Shown here: in pieces, positions 1 through 7,830 of the stretch
Layout: each line of letters starts with the position of its first letter
Position numbering within the stretch: the first letter of the stretch is position 1
Assembly (NCBI GenBank): GCA_945957495.1
Contig: CAMFLG010000122.1
Span: forward strand, 1-8,154
Direction of reading: 5' to 3'
Source: an uncultured Pseudorhodobacter sp.
GTDB taxonomy: Bacteria; Pseudomonadota; Alphaproteobacteria; Rhodobacterales; Rhodobacteraceae
DNA length: 8,154 nt
Notes under the pieces: generated by a model
What the model was told of the DNA's origin: nothing
Databases searched by the model: none
Seen by the model: only the letters and a program-made list of their open reading frames with translations
Position numbers and translations under genes: made by a program

Positions 1-5
1 AAAGC

Positions 6-233
6 CTGTCTGGTTAACACGGAATCGAAAATCGCTGCCTCTCGCATGCGCTCGACCGCGAGTTTCGATCAGCATGCTTCCATGAAAACCAGACAGACGG
101 TAGACGGCGGCTGCGTCGAGCAAAGAACATTGGCCGTGATAGCTCGACTTATCGCTATGGGCACATTGCGGATGCCGACCAAAAGGCTGAACAAAGGGCG
201 GCGGCTGACCGCCGGGTGGGCGCAGCAACCGTC
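6..233. other. Intergenic region with nested inverted repeats; possible structured RNA
   Basis: No believable gene lies here. The segment is rich in pairing arms. A 10-base perfect inverted repeat (CTGTCTGGTT at 6-15, complement at 87-96) encloses a 7-base pair of arms (ATCGAAA 24-30 with 63-69) and a 5-base pair (41-45 with 58-62). A second domain is closed by 103-115 with 221-233, where 11 of 13 positions pair around a 2x2 internal loop. It contains GTCGAGC 115-121 with 142-148 and a 6-base hairpin, CGGCGG 199-204 with 209-214, with a CTGA loop. Two GCATGC palindromes (44-49 and 72-77) allow a competing fold. I could not match it to RNase P RNA, tmRNA, SRP RNA or 6S RNA: the RNase P GAGGAAAGTCC motif and the SRP GGAAG/AGCA loop are absent. 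Strand is undecided, and whether it is transcribed is inference. Confidence 0.35.
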
Positions 234-321
234 GCTTTAGGCGCTTTATGGACCCGCCTCTTCCCCCGAATTTCTGCTGGTGACGTTGCAGAAGCTCCGC
301 CCGAGGGGTCGGTCAGGCGCT

Positions 322-351
322 GCCCGGCGGGCTTCGCCCTTGATTCCGGGC
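322..351 (-). terminator. GC-rich hairpin downstream of pheA, possible weak terminator
   Basis: A two-part hairpin lies about 53 bases beyond the pheA stop. An outer 6-base stem (GCCCGG 322-327 with CCGGGC 346-351) encloses GGGC-TTC-GCCC at 329-339. No run of T follows on either strand, so it is not a classic rho-independent terminator. It competes with another 8-base stem, TCCGCCCG 296-303 with 347-354. It may act as a 3' stabilising structure or a factor-dependent end. The role is inferred only from its position. Confidence 0.25.
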
Positions 352-403
352 GGAAGTGGGGCCGGGGATGAGGCTGCGACAGATTCTCCCCCTTTCAGCC
401 CAC

Positions 404-1234
404 CTAATCCCTCGGACGGTTCGACGGATAGACGCCAAGCACCTGCATTTCAGAGGTGAAATAGCGCAACTCTTCCATGGCGCGTTGCACATTGGCGTCG
501 TCGGGGTGGCCTTCGATATCGGCATAAAACTCTGTCGCGGTGAAGGAGCCGCCGACCATATAGCTTTCCAGCTTGGTCATGTTGATGCCATTGGTGGCAA
601 ACCCGCCCATCGCCTTGTACAGCGCCGCCGGAATGTTGCGCACGCGGAAGATGAAGGTGGTCATCATGTGATCCGACCGGCGCGACAGGTTGGGTTCGCG
701 CGCCATCACCAGAAACCGCGTGGTGTTGTTGGCATTGTCCTCGATATGGCGGGCCAGCACATCCAGCCCGTAAATCTCGGCGGCCAGTTCACTTGCCAGC
801 GCGGCCTTGGTCTTGTCGCCACCTTCGGCGACCTCGCGCGCGGCGCGGGCATTGTCGGAACTGACCTTGCCGCGAATGGCATGGCGGCGCAGAAACCCTG
901 CGCATTGCGGCAGGATCACCACATGGCCATGCGCCTCTTTCACGTCCTCGACCCGCGCGCCGGGCACGCCCAACAGGTTCACATGCACGCGCACGAACGC
1001 CTCATCGACGATGTGCAGGCCCGAACGGGGCAGCAACGAATGCACATCCGCCACCCGGCCATAGGTCGAGTTTTCCACCGCAAGCATGCCCAGATCAACC
1101 TCGCCGCTGCGGGTTTTCTCGACCACTTCTTCAAACGTGGTGCAGGGCACAACCTCCATCTCGGGCCGGGCTTGACGGCAGGCCTGATCCGAATAGGCTC
1201 CAAGTTCCCCTTGAAAGGCGATGCGTCCTGCCAT
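404..1234 (-). CDS. pheA: Prephenate dehydratase with C-terminal ACT domain
   Basis: Converts prephenate to phenylpyruvate with loss of water and CO2, the committed step to phenylalanine, in the cytoplasm. The 276-residue protein is a stand-alone dehydratase with no chorismate mutase domain. Residues 4-180 form the catalytic domain: it opens with RIAFQGELGAYSDQA, has the VENSTYGRV segment around 53-61, and carries the catalytic TRF motif at 172-174 in NNTTRFLVM. Residues 190-270 form the ACT regulatory domain, with NIPAALYKAMGGFATNGIN and then KLESYMVGGSF, so the usual ESRP phenylalanine-binding motif reads ESYM (223-226). I chose ATG 1234 because the protein then begins MAGRIAFQG as homologues do and GTGGGTG lies upstream as a weak ribosome site. 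A GTG at 1246 would add four residues. It is transcribed divergently from the cytochrome gene. Stop is TAG at 404-406. Family assignment is firm; feedback behaviour is not known from sequence. Confidence 0.95.
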   Translation of the reverse strand: MAGRIAFQGELGAYSDQACRQARPEMEVVPCTTFEEVVEKTRSGEVDLGMLAVENSTYGRVADVHSLLPRSGLHIVDEAFVRVHVNLLGVPGARVEDVKEAHGHVVILPQCAGFLRRHAIRGKVSSDNARAAREVAEGGDKTKAALASELAAEIYGLDVLARHIEDNANNTTRFLVMAREPNLSRRSDHMMTTFIFRVRNIPAALYKAMGGFATNGINMTKLESYMVGGSFTATEFYADIEGHPDDANVQRAMEELRYFTSEMQVLGVYPSNRPRD

Positions 1235-1267
1235 TTTGACACCCACTGTTGCAAAAACCCCCGCTTA

Positions 1268-1282
1268 GCGGCGCTTCGCCGC
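1268..1282. other. Hairpin in the pheA-cytochrome divergent intergenic region
   Basis: GCGGCG 1268-1273 pairs with CGCCGC 1277-1282 around a three-base loop, and flanking TAG/CTA bases can extend it. Read on the minus strand it lies in the pheA 5' leader and is followed, about eight bases on, by GGGGGTTTTT (complement of 1253-1262). It therefore resembles an imperfect terminator or attenuator stem. No phenylalanine-rich leader peptide is visible upstream. A regulatory role is conjecture. Confidence 0.3.
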
Positions 1283-1293
1283 GCTAGTACACC

Positions 1294-1322
1294 TTGAAAG
1301 AGGACGGGGGAAGCGGATAGAT
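1294..1322 (+). promoter_or_regulatory. Possible promoter of the cytochrome c gene
   Basis: TTGAAA at 1294-1299 is a good -35 match. The -10 candidate, ATAGAT at 1317-1322 after a 17-base spacer, is poor. It would start transcription about 40 bases before the cytochrome ATG. Only the position and the -35 element support it. Confidence 0.25.
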
Positions 1323-1369
1323 AGCCTCAAATCAGGTTTCGGCCCCACCAGCCGCAAGGAAGGCGCGAC

Positions 1370-1894
1370 ATGTTCGATACGATGAAAATGACGAAAGCAG
1401 TTGGCGGCGTCTGTGGCGCGCTCTTGGTGTTTCTGTTGATCGCCTGGGCTGGCGAGGCGATTTTCAATCCGGGTGAGGAATTGACCGGTGAAGAACCTGC
1501 GCCGCAAGCCTACGCGATTGACACCGGCGAAGCCGAAGCCGCCACCGATACCGCAGCCGATGCTGGCCCGGCCTTTGCCGAGGTTTTTGCCGCCGCCGAT
1601 CCGGCCGCTGGCGAGAAGGTTTTCAAGAAATGCGCCTCTTGCCACGCCGTTGACGGCGCCAACAAGACCGGCCCGCACCTGAACGGCGTTGTCGGCCGGG
1701 CACGCGGCTCTGTCGAGGGCTTTGCATATTCGGACGGCATGGCATCTGACCACAATCCCTGGACCCCGGAAGCGCTGGATCTGTTCCTGACCAACCCGAA
1801 AGCCGACGTTGCGGGCACCAAGATGACCTTCGCTGGCCTGCCCAAGGTGCAGGACCGCGCCAACGTCATCGCCTACCTTGCAACGCTGCAATAA
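1370..1894 (+). CDS. cycM: Membrane-anchored cytochrome c552 (CycM type)
   Basis: A class I c-type cytochrome tethered to the cytoplasmic membrane with its haem domain in the periplasm. Relatives carry electrons from the bc1 complex to the aa3 or other terminal oxidases. The 174-residue protein has an uncleaved N-terminal membrane anchor (about residues 8-31, hydrophobic VCGALLVFLLIAWAG). An acidic Ala/Glu/Pro-rich linker (34-78) follows. The haem domain (79-174) has the attachment motif CASCH at 88-92, the GPHLNGVVGR segment after it, and the probable axial methionine M152 in GTKMTFAGL. Length and plan agree with Paracoccus CycM, about 176 residues as I recall. The start has a strong ribosome site, AAGGAAGG at 1356-1363, six bases before the ATG. 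It appears monocistronic: it is divergent from pheA and ends at a terminator. Assembly needs the cytochrome c maturation system, which is not in this window. The exact oxidase partner cannot be told from sequence. Confidence 0.9.
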   Translation: MFDTMKMTKAVGGVCGALLVFLLIAWAGEAIFNPGEELTGEEPAPQAYAIDTGEAEAATDTAADAGPAFAEVFAAADPAAGEKVFKKCASCHAVDGANKTGPHLNGVVGRARGSVEGFAYSDGMASDHNPWTPEALDLFLTNPKADVAGTKMTFAGLPKVQDRANVIAYLATLQ

Positions 1895-1914
1895 TCCGGC
1901 GCGATCTGTGCCTG

Positions 1915-1942
1915 AAAGGCCGCCCTTCGGGGCGGCTTTTTT
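1915..1942 (+). terminator. Rho-independent terminator of the cytochrome gene
   Basis: The stem GCCGCCC 1919-1925 pairs with GGGCGGC 1930-1936 around a stable TTCG tetraloop and is followed by six T (1937-1942). AAAG at 1915-1918 can pair with the first T residues to lengthen the stem. It starts 20 bases after the cytochrome stop and should separate that transcript from the yej operon. Confidence 0.92.
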
Positions 1943-1971
1943 CATTCACGCGCCCATCACACAATCGCGCC

Positions 1972-2001
1972 TTGTGGCATGGCGGGCATCGCGTTTAGCA
2001 T
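1972..2001 (+). promoter_or_regulatory. Possible promoter of the yejABEF operon
   Basis: TTGTGG at 1972-1977 and TAGCAT at 1996-2001, with an 18-base spacer, resemble sigma-70 elements (four of six matches in the -10). The -10 overlaps a perfect 8-base palindrome, GCATATGC at 1998-2005. A promoter is expected here because a terminator lies just upstream and the operon begins at 2049. The precise hexamers are uncertain. Confidence 0.3.
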
Positions 2002-2048
2002 ATGCGGCAAAGTCGGGCGGCAGATGCCGAACCAAGCGGGAGAGCGGG

Positions 2049-3968
2049 ATGAACCAAAAGATGCAGGCGCGCGCAGTCGCGGCGGATCGGGCAGGCTTGG
2101 CCTTGCGGTTTGGGGCGGGTTTTCTGGCACTGACAGCGGCGGTCTGGACCTTTGCCGCACGGGCCGAGGATCAGAAGATCATCATCGCGCACGGCATCTC
2201 TACCTTCGGCAATCTGAAATACCCGGCTGATTTCAAACATCTGGATTATGTGAACCCCGATGCCCCCAAGGGTGGCGAAATCTCGGAATGGGCGCCCGGC
2301 ACATTTGATTCCCTGAATCCCTACTCGGTCAAAGGTGTGGCGGCATCGTTGTCGTCCATCTTTTACGAATCAATCCTGTCCAGCACAGCGGATGAAATCG
2401 GCGCCGCCTACTGCCTGATGTGCGAAACCATGGAATACCCCGAGGATCGGTCCTGGGTGATCTTCCATCTGCGCCATGACGTGAAATTCTCGGACGGTTC
2501 GCCGATGACAGCTGCCGATGTGGTGTTCAGCTATGAATTGTTCCGCGACAAGGGCATCGCCGAATATCGTTCGGTGTTCAACGACAAGTTCCAGTCGGTC
2601 GAGGCGCTGGATGATTACACGGTGAAGTTTACCTTCACCCCCGGAACGCCCTTTCGTGACATGCCCGCCACCGCAGGCAGTCTGACGGTCGTTTCGAAGG
2701 CAGATTACGAGGCGAACAAGCGCGATCTGGAAGAGTCCAGCCTGCAGCCCATGCTTGGCACCTCGCCCTATGTGCTGGACAGCATGAAGCCCGGCCAGCA
2801 GATCATCTACAAACGCAACCCCGACTATTGGGGCAAGGATCACCCGCTGCAAATCGGTCAGAACAACTTTGACCGCATCCGCATCGAATATTTCGGCGAT
2901 GACACGGCCGCGCTGGAGGCGTTCAAATCCGGCGTCTACACTTTCCGCAACGAAAACTCGTCCAAACAATGGGCGACGGCCTATGACTTTGCCAATATGA
3001 AGAACGGTTCGGTGGTGAAGGCCGAACTGCCGAACGGCAATATCGCCTCGGGGCAGGCCTTCCTGTTCAACCTGCGGCGCGAGAAGTTTCAGGATCCGCG
3101 TGTGCGCGAGGCGCTTGCGCTGATGTTCAACTTTGAATGGTCGAACCAGACGCTGTTCTATGGCCTGTATGACCGGATCAATTCGATCTGGGACAACACC
3201 GCCATGGCGGCGACCGGCCCGGCCACCCCGGCACAGGCGGCGATTTTGCAGCCGCTGATTGATCAGGGCCTGCTGCCCGCCTCGATCCTGACGGACGACG
3301 CGGTGATGGCGCCGGTATCCAAGGCCGACAAGGGGCTGGACCGGGGCAATCTGCGCCGCGCCTCGGCCCTGCTGGACGATGCCGGTTGGGCCGTGGGCGA
3401 TGACGGCATGCGCCGCAACGCCAAGGGCGACACCTTGAAGGTCGAATTTCTGGAAGACAGCCCTGCCTTTGAACGGGTGATCAGCCCTTACGTTGAAAAC
3501 CTGCGTGCGCTTGGGGTGGATGCATCCCTGGTGATGGTGGACCCGGCACAGATGAGCCAGCGCAGCGATCCGCCCAGCTTTGATTTCGACATCATCGTCG
3601 GCAATGCCGTGAATGGCGGCTACGAACCGGGCAGCGAATTGAAACAGGCCTGGTCCTCGGTCACGGCGAACAACTCTACCCGCAACCGCGCCGGGGTGGC
3701 CGACCCTGCGGTGGACAAGATCCTTGATCTGGTCGAGGCTGCCCAAACCCGCGAAGAGCTGGACGTGGTCATCCAATCGCTGGACCGCGTGCTGCGTCAT
3801 ATCCGGTTCTGGGTGCCGCAATGGTACAAGAACGTCTATACCGTCGCCTATTATGACCAATACGACCACCCTGAAACCCTGCCGCCCTATGCCTTGGGCG
3901 AAACCAGCTTCTGGTGGTATGACGCGGACAAGGCGGCGAAACTGAAGTCTGCAGGCGTGCTGAAATAA
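2049..3968 (+). CDS. yejA: Periplasmic peptide-binding protein of the YejABEF transporter
   Basis: Extracytoplasmic solute-binding protein of family 5 that captures peptides and passes them to YejBE. Homologues serve microcin C uptake in E. coli and antimicrobial-peptide tolerance in rhizobia and Brucella. The 639-residue product has a Sec signal peptide with a long n-region: hydrophobic FGAGFLALTAAVWTFAARA ends at a probable cut after A39 (ARA|ED). The mature protein opens with HGISTFGNLKYP and LDYVNPDAPKGGEI, typical of YejA, then FDSLNPYSVKG (86-96). The family-5 hallmark FHLRHDVKFSDGSPMTAADV lies at 139-158. E. coli YejA is about 604 residues as I recall. I chose ATG 2049 because GGGAGAG at 2038-2044 precedes it and a signal peptide follows; the longer frame from 1878 would cross the terminator. 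The only cysteines in the mature protein are C122 and C125, as CLMC. It is first gene of the operon; the stop lies 3 bases before yejB. The true substrate is unknown. Confidence 0.93.
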   Translation: MNQKMQARAVAADRAGLALRFGAGFLALTAAVWTFAARAEDQKIIIAHGISTFGNLKYPADFKHLDYVNPDAPKGGEISEWAPGTFDSLNPYSVKGVAASLSSIFYESILSSTADEIGAAYCLMCETMEYPEDRSWVIFHLRHDVKFSDGSPMTAADVVFSYELFRDKGIAEYRSVFNDKFQSVEALDDYTVKFTFTPGTPFRDMPATAGSLTVVSKADYEANKRDLEESSLQPMLGTSPYVLDSMKPGQQIIYKRNPDYWGKDHPLQIGQNNFDRIRIEYFGDDTAALEAFKSGVYTFRNENSSKQWATAYDFANMKNGSVVKAELPNGNIASGQAFLFNLRREKFQDPRVREALALMFNFEWSNQTLFYGLYDRINSIWDNTAMAATGPATPAQAAILQPLIDQGLLPASILTDDAVMAPVSKADKGLDRGNLRRASALLDDAGWAVGDDGMRRNAKGDTLKVEFLEDSPAFERVISPYVENLRALGVDASLVMVDPAQMSQRSDPPSFDFDIIVGNAVNGGYEPGSELKQAWSSVTANNSTRNRAGVADPAVDKILDLVEAAQTREELDVVIQSLDRVLRHIRFWVPQWYKNVYTVAYYDQYDHPETLPPYALGETSFWWYDADKAAKLKSAGVLK

Positions 3969-3971
3969 CCG

Positions 3972-5120
3972 ATGCTGGCCTATATCCTTCGCCGTCTGCT
4001 TTTGGTGATCCCGACGCTGTTCGGCATCATGGTGGTCAACTTTTCGCTGACGCAATTTGTCCCCGGCGGCCCCTTCGATCAGATCGAGGCGCGGCTGGAG
4101 GGCGAGGGCGATTCCCTCAAGGCAGTCACCGGCAACAGTGGCGGCGATCCGGGCGCGGAAAGCGGCGACAAGGGCTATGTCGGCGCGCGCGGCCTGCCGC
4201 CCGAATTCCGCGCCAAGCTGGAGGTTGAGTTCGGCTTTGCCCGCTTTATCTGCCCCGAGGGTTATGAAGGCACGCCGATCCAGCAGGCAAAGGACTGCAA
4301 GAAAGAGATGATCCCGCCGGTCGAGCGGTTCTTCATCATGATGGGCAAATTCGTCCGCTTTGATTTCGGCCAAAGCTATTTCCGGTCGCAAAGCGTGATG
4401 GGGCTGGTCGCGGAAAAGCTGCCGGTTTCAATCACGCTGGGTCTGTGGACGACACTGATCGCCTATATGGTGTCGATCCCCCTTGGCATCCGCAAGGCGG
4501 TGCGCGACGGGTCAAGCTTTGACAGTTGGACCAGCGGCATCATCATCGCGGCCTATGCCATTCCGGGGCTGTTGGTGGCGGTGATGCTGCTGGTGCTGTT
4601 CGCAGGCGGTTCCTATTGGAAGATTTTCCCCCTGCGCGGCCTGACTTCTGACAACTTTGCGGAATTGTCGATGATCGGAAAGGCGCTGGATTATCTGTGG
4701 CACATCACCCTGCCCGTCACTGCCATGACCATCGCCTCATTCGCCACGCTAACCTTGCTGACCAAGAACAGCTTTCTGGACGAGATCAAAAAGCAATATG
4801 TGATGACCGCACGCGCCAAGGGCCTGTCGGAAAGCCGGGTGCTTTATGGCCATGTTTTCCGCAACGCCATGCTGATCGTGATTGCGGGCTTTCCGGCGCT
4901 GTTCATCTCGGTGTTCTTTGGCGGCAGCCTGATCATCGAAACCATCTTTTCCTTGGATGGGCTGGGCCAGCTTGGCTATAAATCCGCGGTTGAACGCGAC
5001 TATCCGGTGATCTTCGGCACGCTGTTCGCCTTTGGCCTGATGGGGCTGGTGGTGGGGATCATTTCCGATCTGATGTATGTCTGGGTTGACCCCCGGATTG
5101 ATTTTGAACGGAGGGGATGA
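3972..5120 (+). CDS. yejB: Peptide ABC transporter permease YejB
   Basis: Inner-membrane permease of the DppB/OppB type that forms the translocation pore with YejE. The 382-residue protein starts MLAYILRRLLLVIPTLFGI, the usual YejB opening. It has one membrane segment (about 9-31), a long periplasmic loop (about 32-152) and then five further segments from about 153 to 374. The EAA loop that docks on the ATPase is YVMTARAKGLSESRVLYGHV, starting at 276 and reaching FRNA at 299. The C-terminus WVDPRIDFERRG matches E. coli YejB closely. It is about 18 residues longer than the E. coli protein as I recall it; the extra part, near residues 93-116, holds its only two cysteines, C94 and C109. The start lies three bases after the yejA stop without a clear Shine-Dalgarno sequence, so translation is probably coupled. 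It ends inside the start of yejE. Confidence 0.95.
   Translation: MLAYILRRLLLVIPTLFGIMVVNFSLTQFVPGGPFDQIEARLEGEGDSLKAVTGNSGGDPGAESGDKGYVGARGLPPEFRAKLEVEFGFARFICPEGYEGTPIQQAKDCKKEMIPPVERFFIMMGKFVRFDFGQSYFRSQSVMGLVAEKLPVSITLGLWTTLIAYMVSIPLGIRKAVRDGSSFDSWTSGIIIAAYAIPGLLVAVMLLVLFAGGSYWKIFPLRGLTSDNFAELSMIGKALDYLWHITLPVTAMTIASFATLTLLTKNSFLDEIKKQYVMTARAKGLSESRVLYGHVFRNAMLIVIAGFPALFISVFFGGSLIIETIFSLDGLGQLGYKSAVERDYPVIFGTLFAFGLMGLVVGIISDLMYVWVDPRIDFERRG
5110..5116 (+). promoter_or_regulatory. Ribosome binding site deciding the yejE start
   Basis: GGAGGGG sits at the 3' end of yejB, directly before two in-frame start codons, ATG 5117 and ATG 5120. From the GGAGG core the spacing is two bases to the first and five to the second, so the second start (giving MALSPLNQ) may be the one used. 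Both overlap the yejB stop TGA at 5118-5120. Confidence 0.6.
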
Positions 5121-6231
5121 TGGCCTTATCCCCCCTGAACCAACGCCGCTGGCGCAACTTCAAATCCAACCGCCGCGCCTTTTACTCGCTGATCCTGTTT
5201 TCGATCCTGTTCGGCGTGTCGCTGTTTGCCGAGGTGCTGGCCAATGACAGGCCGCTGTTGGTGAATTATCGCGGCGAATGGCGGATGCCCTTCCTGCGGT
5301 TCTATTCCGAGGCGGATTTCGGCGGCGATTTCAAGACCGAGGCGAATTACAAATCGCCAGAGGTGCAATGCCTGATCATTTCAGGAGGAATGATCGAGTG
5401 TTTTGACGATCCCGAAGGTATCCTGTCTGCAATCCATGAAGGCGCATACGCCGATGGACTAGAAGGCGTAAAACTTGGCTGGATCATCTGGCCGCCGATC
5501 CCGTTTTCCTACAACACCATCAACGATCTGGGCGGTCAGGCCGCCCCATCTGCCCCCGACAGCACGCATTGGCTGGGCACCGATGACACCAGCCGCGACG
5601 TGCTGGCGCGGGTGATCTATGGCTTCCGCCTGTCGGTGGCCTTTGCGCTGATCGTCACCGTGCTGACCTCTGCCATCGGCATCGCGGCGGGGGCGGTGCA
5701 GGGCTATTTCGGCGGCAAGGTTGACCTGATCTTTCAGCGCGTGCTGGAAATCTGGGGCGGCACGCCCGAACTTTACGTCATCATCATCGTGTTTTCGGTC
5801 TGGCAGCGCAGCTTCTGGATTTTGATCGCACTGATGGTGGCCTTTGGCTGGACACGGCTGATCGGCATCGTGCGCGCCGAATTCCTGCGGGCGCGGAATT
5901 TCGAATATGTCCGCGCCGCGCGGGCCTTGGGCGTCAAGGACCGGGTGATCATGTTCCGCCATGTGCTGCCCAATGCCATGGTGGCCACGTTGACCATGCT
6001 GCCCTTCGTGGTGTCAGGCACCATCGGGTCGCTGGCGGCGCTGGATTATCTGGGCTTTGGCCTGCCGCCCTCGCTGCCGTCGCTGGGCCAGCTGTCGCGG
6101 CAGGCGCAACAAAACCTGCAAATGCCCTCGCTCGCCTTCACTGCGTTCTTCACCTTTGCCATCATGCTGTCGCTGTTGGTCTTCATCTTTGAAGGCGTCC
6201 GCGATGCGTTCGATCCCAGAAAGACCTTTCA

Positions 6232-6235
<4 letters not shown>
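5117..6235 (+). CDS. yejE: Peptide ABC transporter permease YejE
   Basis: Second inner-membrane permease, of the DppC/OppC type, partner of YejB. The 372-residue protein opens with LSPLNQRRWRNFKSNRRAFY as YejE does. It has one membrane segment (about 22-43), a periplasmic loop (44-165) and then five segments. The loop contains FYSEADFGG (62-70) and the family hallmark HWLGTDDTSRDVLARVIYG (151-169). The EAA docking loop, with FEYVRAARALGVKDRV in it, spans 261-287, and the C-terminus is EGVRDAFDPRKTFQ. It is about 31 residues longer than E. coli YejE as I recall it. The extra part is around residues 84-115, holds its only cysteines, C85 and C95, and has unusual codons. ATG 5117 gives an ATGA overlap with the yejB stop; ATG 5120 is equally possible and better spaced from the ribosome site. 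The stop overlaps the yejF start. Confidence 0.95.
5366..5476 (+). other. Codon-atypical insertion inside yejE
   Basis: This stretch encodes about residues 84-120 of YejE, part of the large periplasmic loop. It contains all three GGA codons of the gene, its only CTA and only GTA, both TGT/TGC cysteine codons and two of the three GCA codons. It also contains an AGGAGG (5383-5388) one base before an in-frame ATG (5390). It coincides with the part that has no counterpart in E. coli YejE as I recall that protein. The boundaries are approximate. Confidence 0.5.

Positions 6236-7826
<1,591 letters not shown>

Positions 7827-7830
<4 letters not shown>

Noticed and set aside
24..82. tRNA or tmRNA T-arm suggested by TTTCGATC followed by CCA
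   Set aside because: The flanking bases do not form the five-base T stem, and no acceptor stem or tag-encoding frame could be found.
6..96. Transposon or insertion-sequence end
   Set aside because: The inverted arms enclose only 71 bases, there is no transposase frame, and no target-site duplication is visible within the window.
46..240. Plus-strand reading frame of 64 codons at the left edge
   Set aside because: There is no ribosome site before its ATG, the product resembles no known protein, its codon choice is unlike that of the real genes, and it lies across the inverted-repeat arms.
356..1297. Long plus-strand open frame opposite pheA
   Set aside because: It is a shadow of the GC-rich pheA gene: the minus strand encodes a complete prephenate dehydratase, while this frame gives a His/Gln-rich product without recognisable domains.
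1265..1349. Leader peptide for attenuation of pheA (GTG-start frame on the minus strand)
   Set aside because: The 27-codon frame has only one phenylalanine codon and no Shine-Dalgarno sequence, so it does not look like a phenylalanine-sensing leader.
1878..2048. Upstream extension of the yejA frame to ATG 1878
   Set aside because: It would start inside the cytochrome gene and read through the rho-independent terminator. The extension has no family similarity, and the signal peptide begins at the 2049 start.
2370..4391. Very long minus-strand open frame opposite yejA and yejB
   Set aside because: It is 673 codons long but antisense to two well-recognised genes and crosses their junction. The product has no recognisable motif, and such open frames are usual opposite GC-rich coding sequence.
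5390..5392. Internal translation start in yejE at ATG 5390 after AGGAGG
   Set aside because: The AGGAGG is only one base from the ATG, too close for normal initiation, and a product starting there would lose the first membrane segment.
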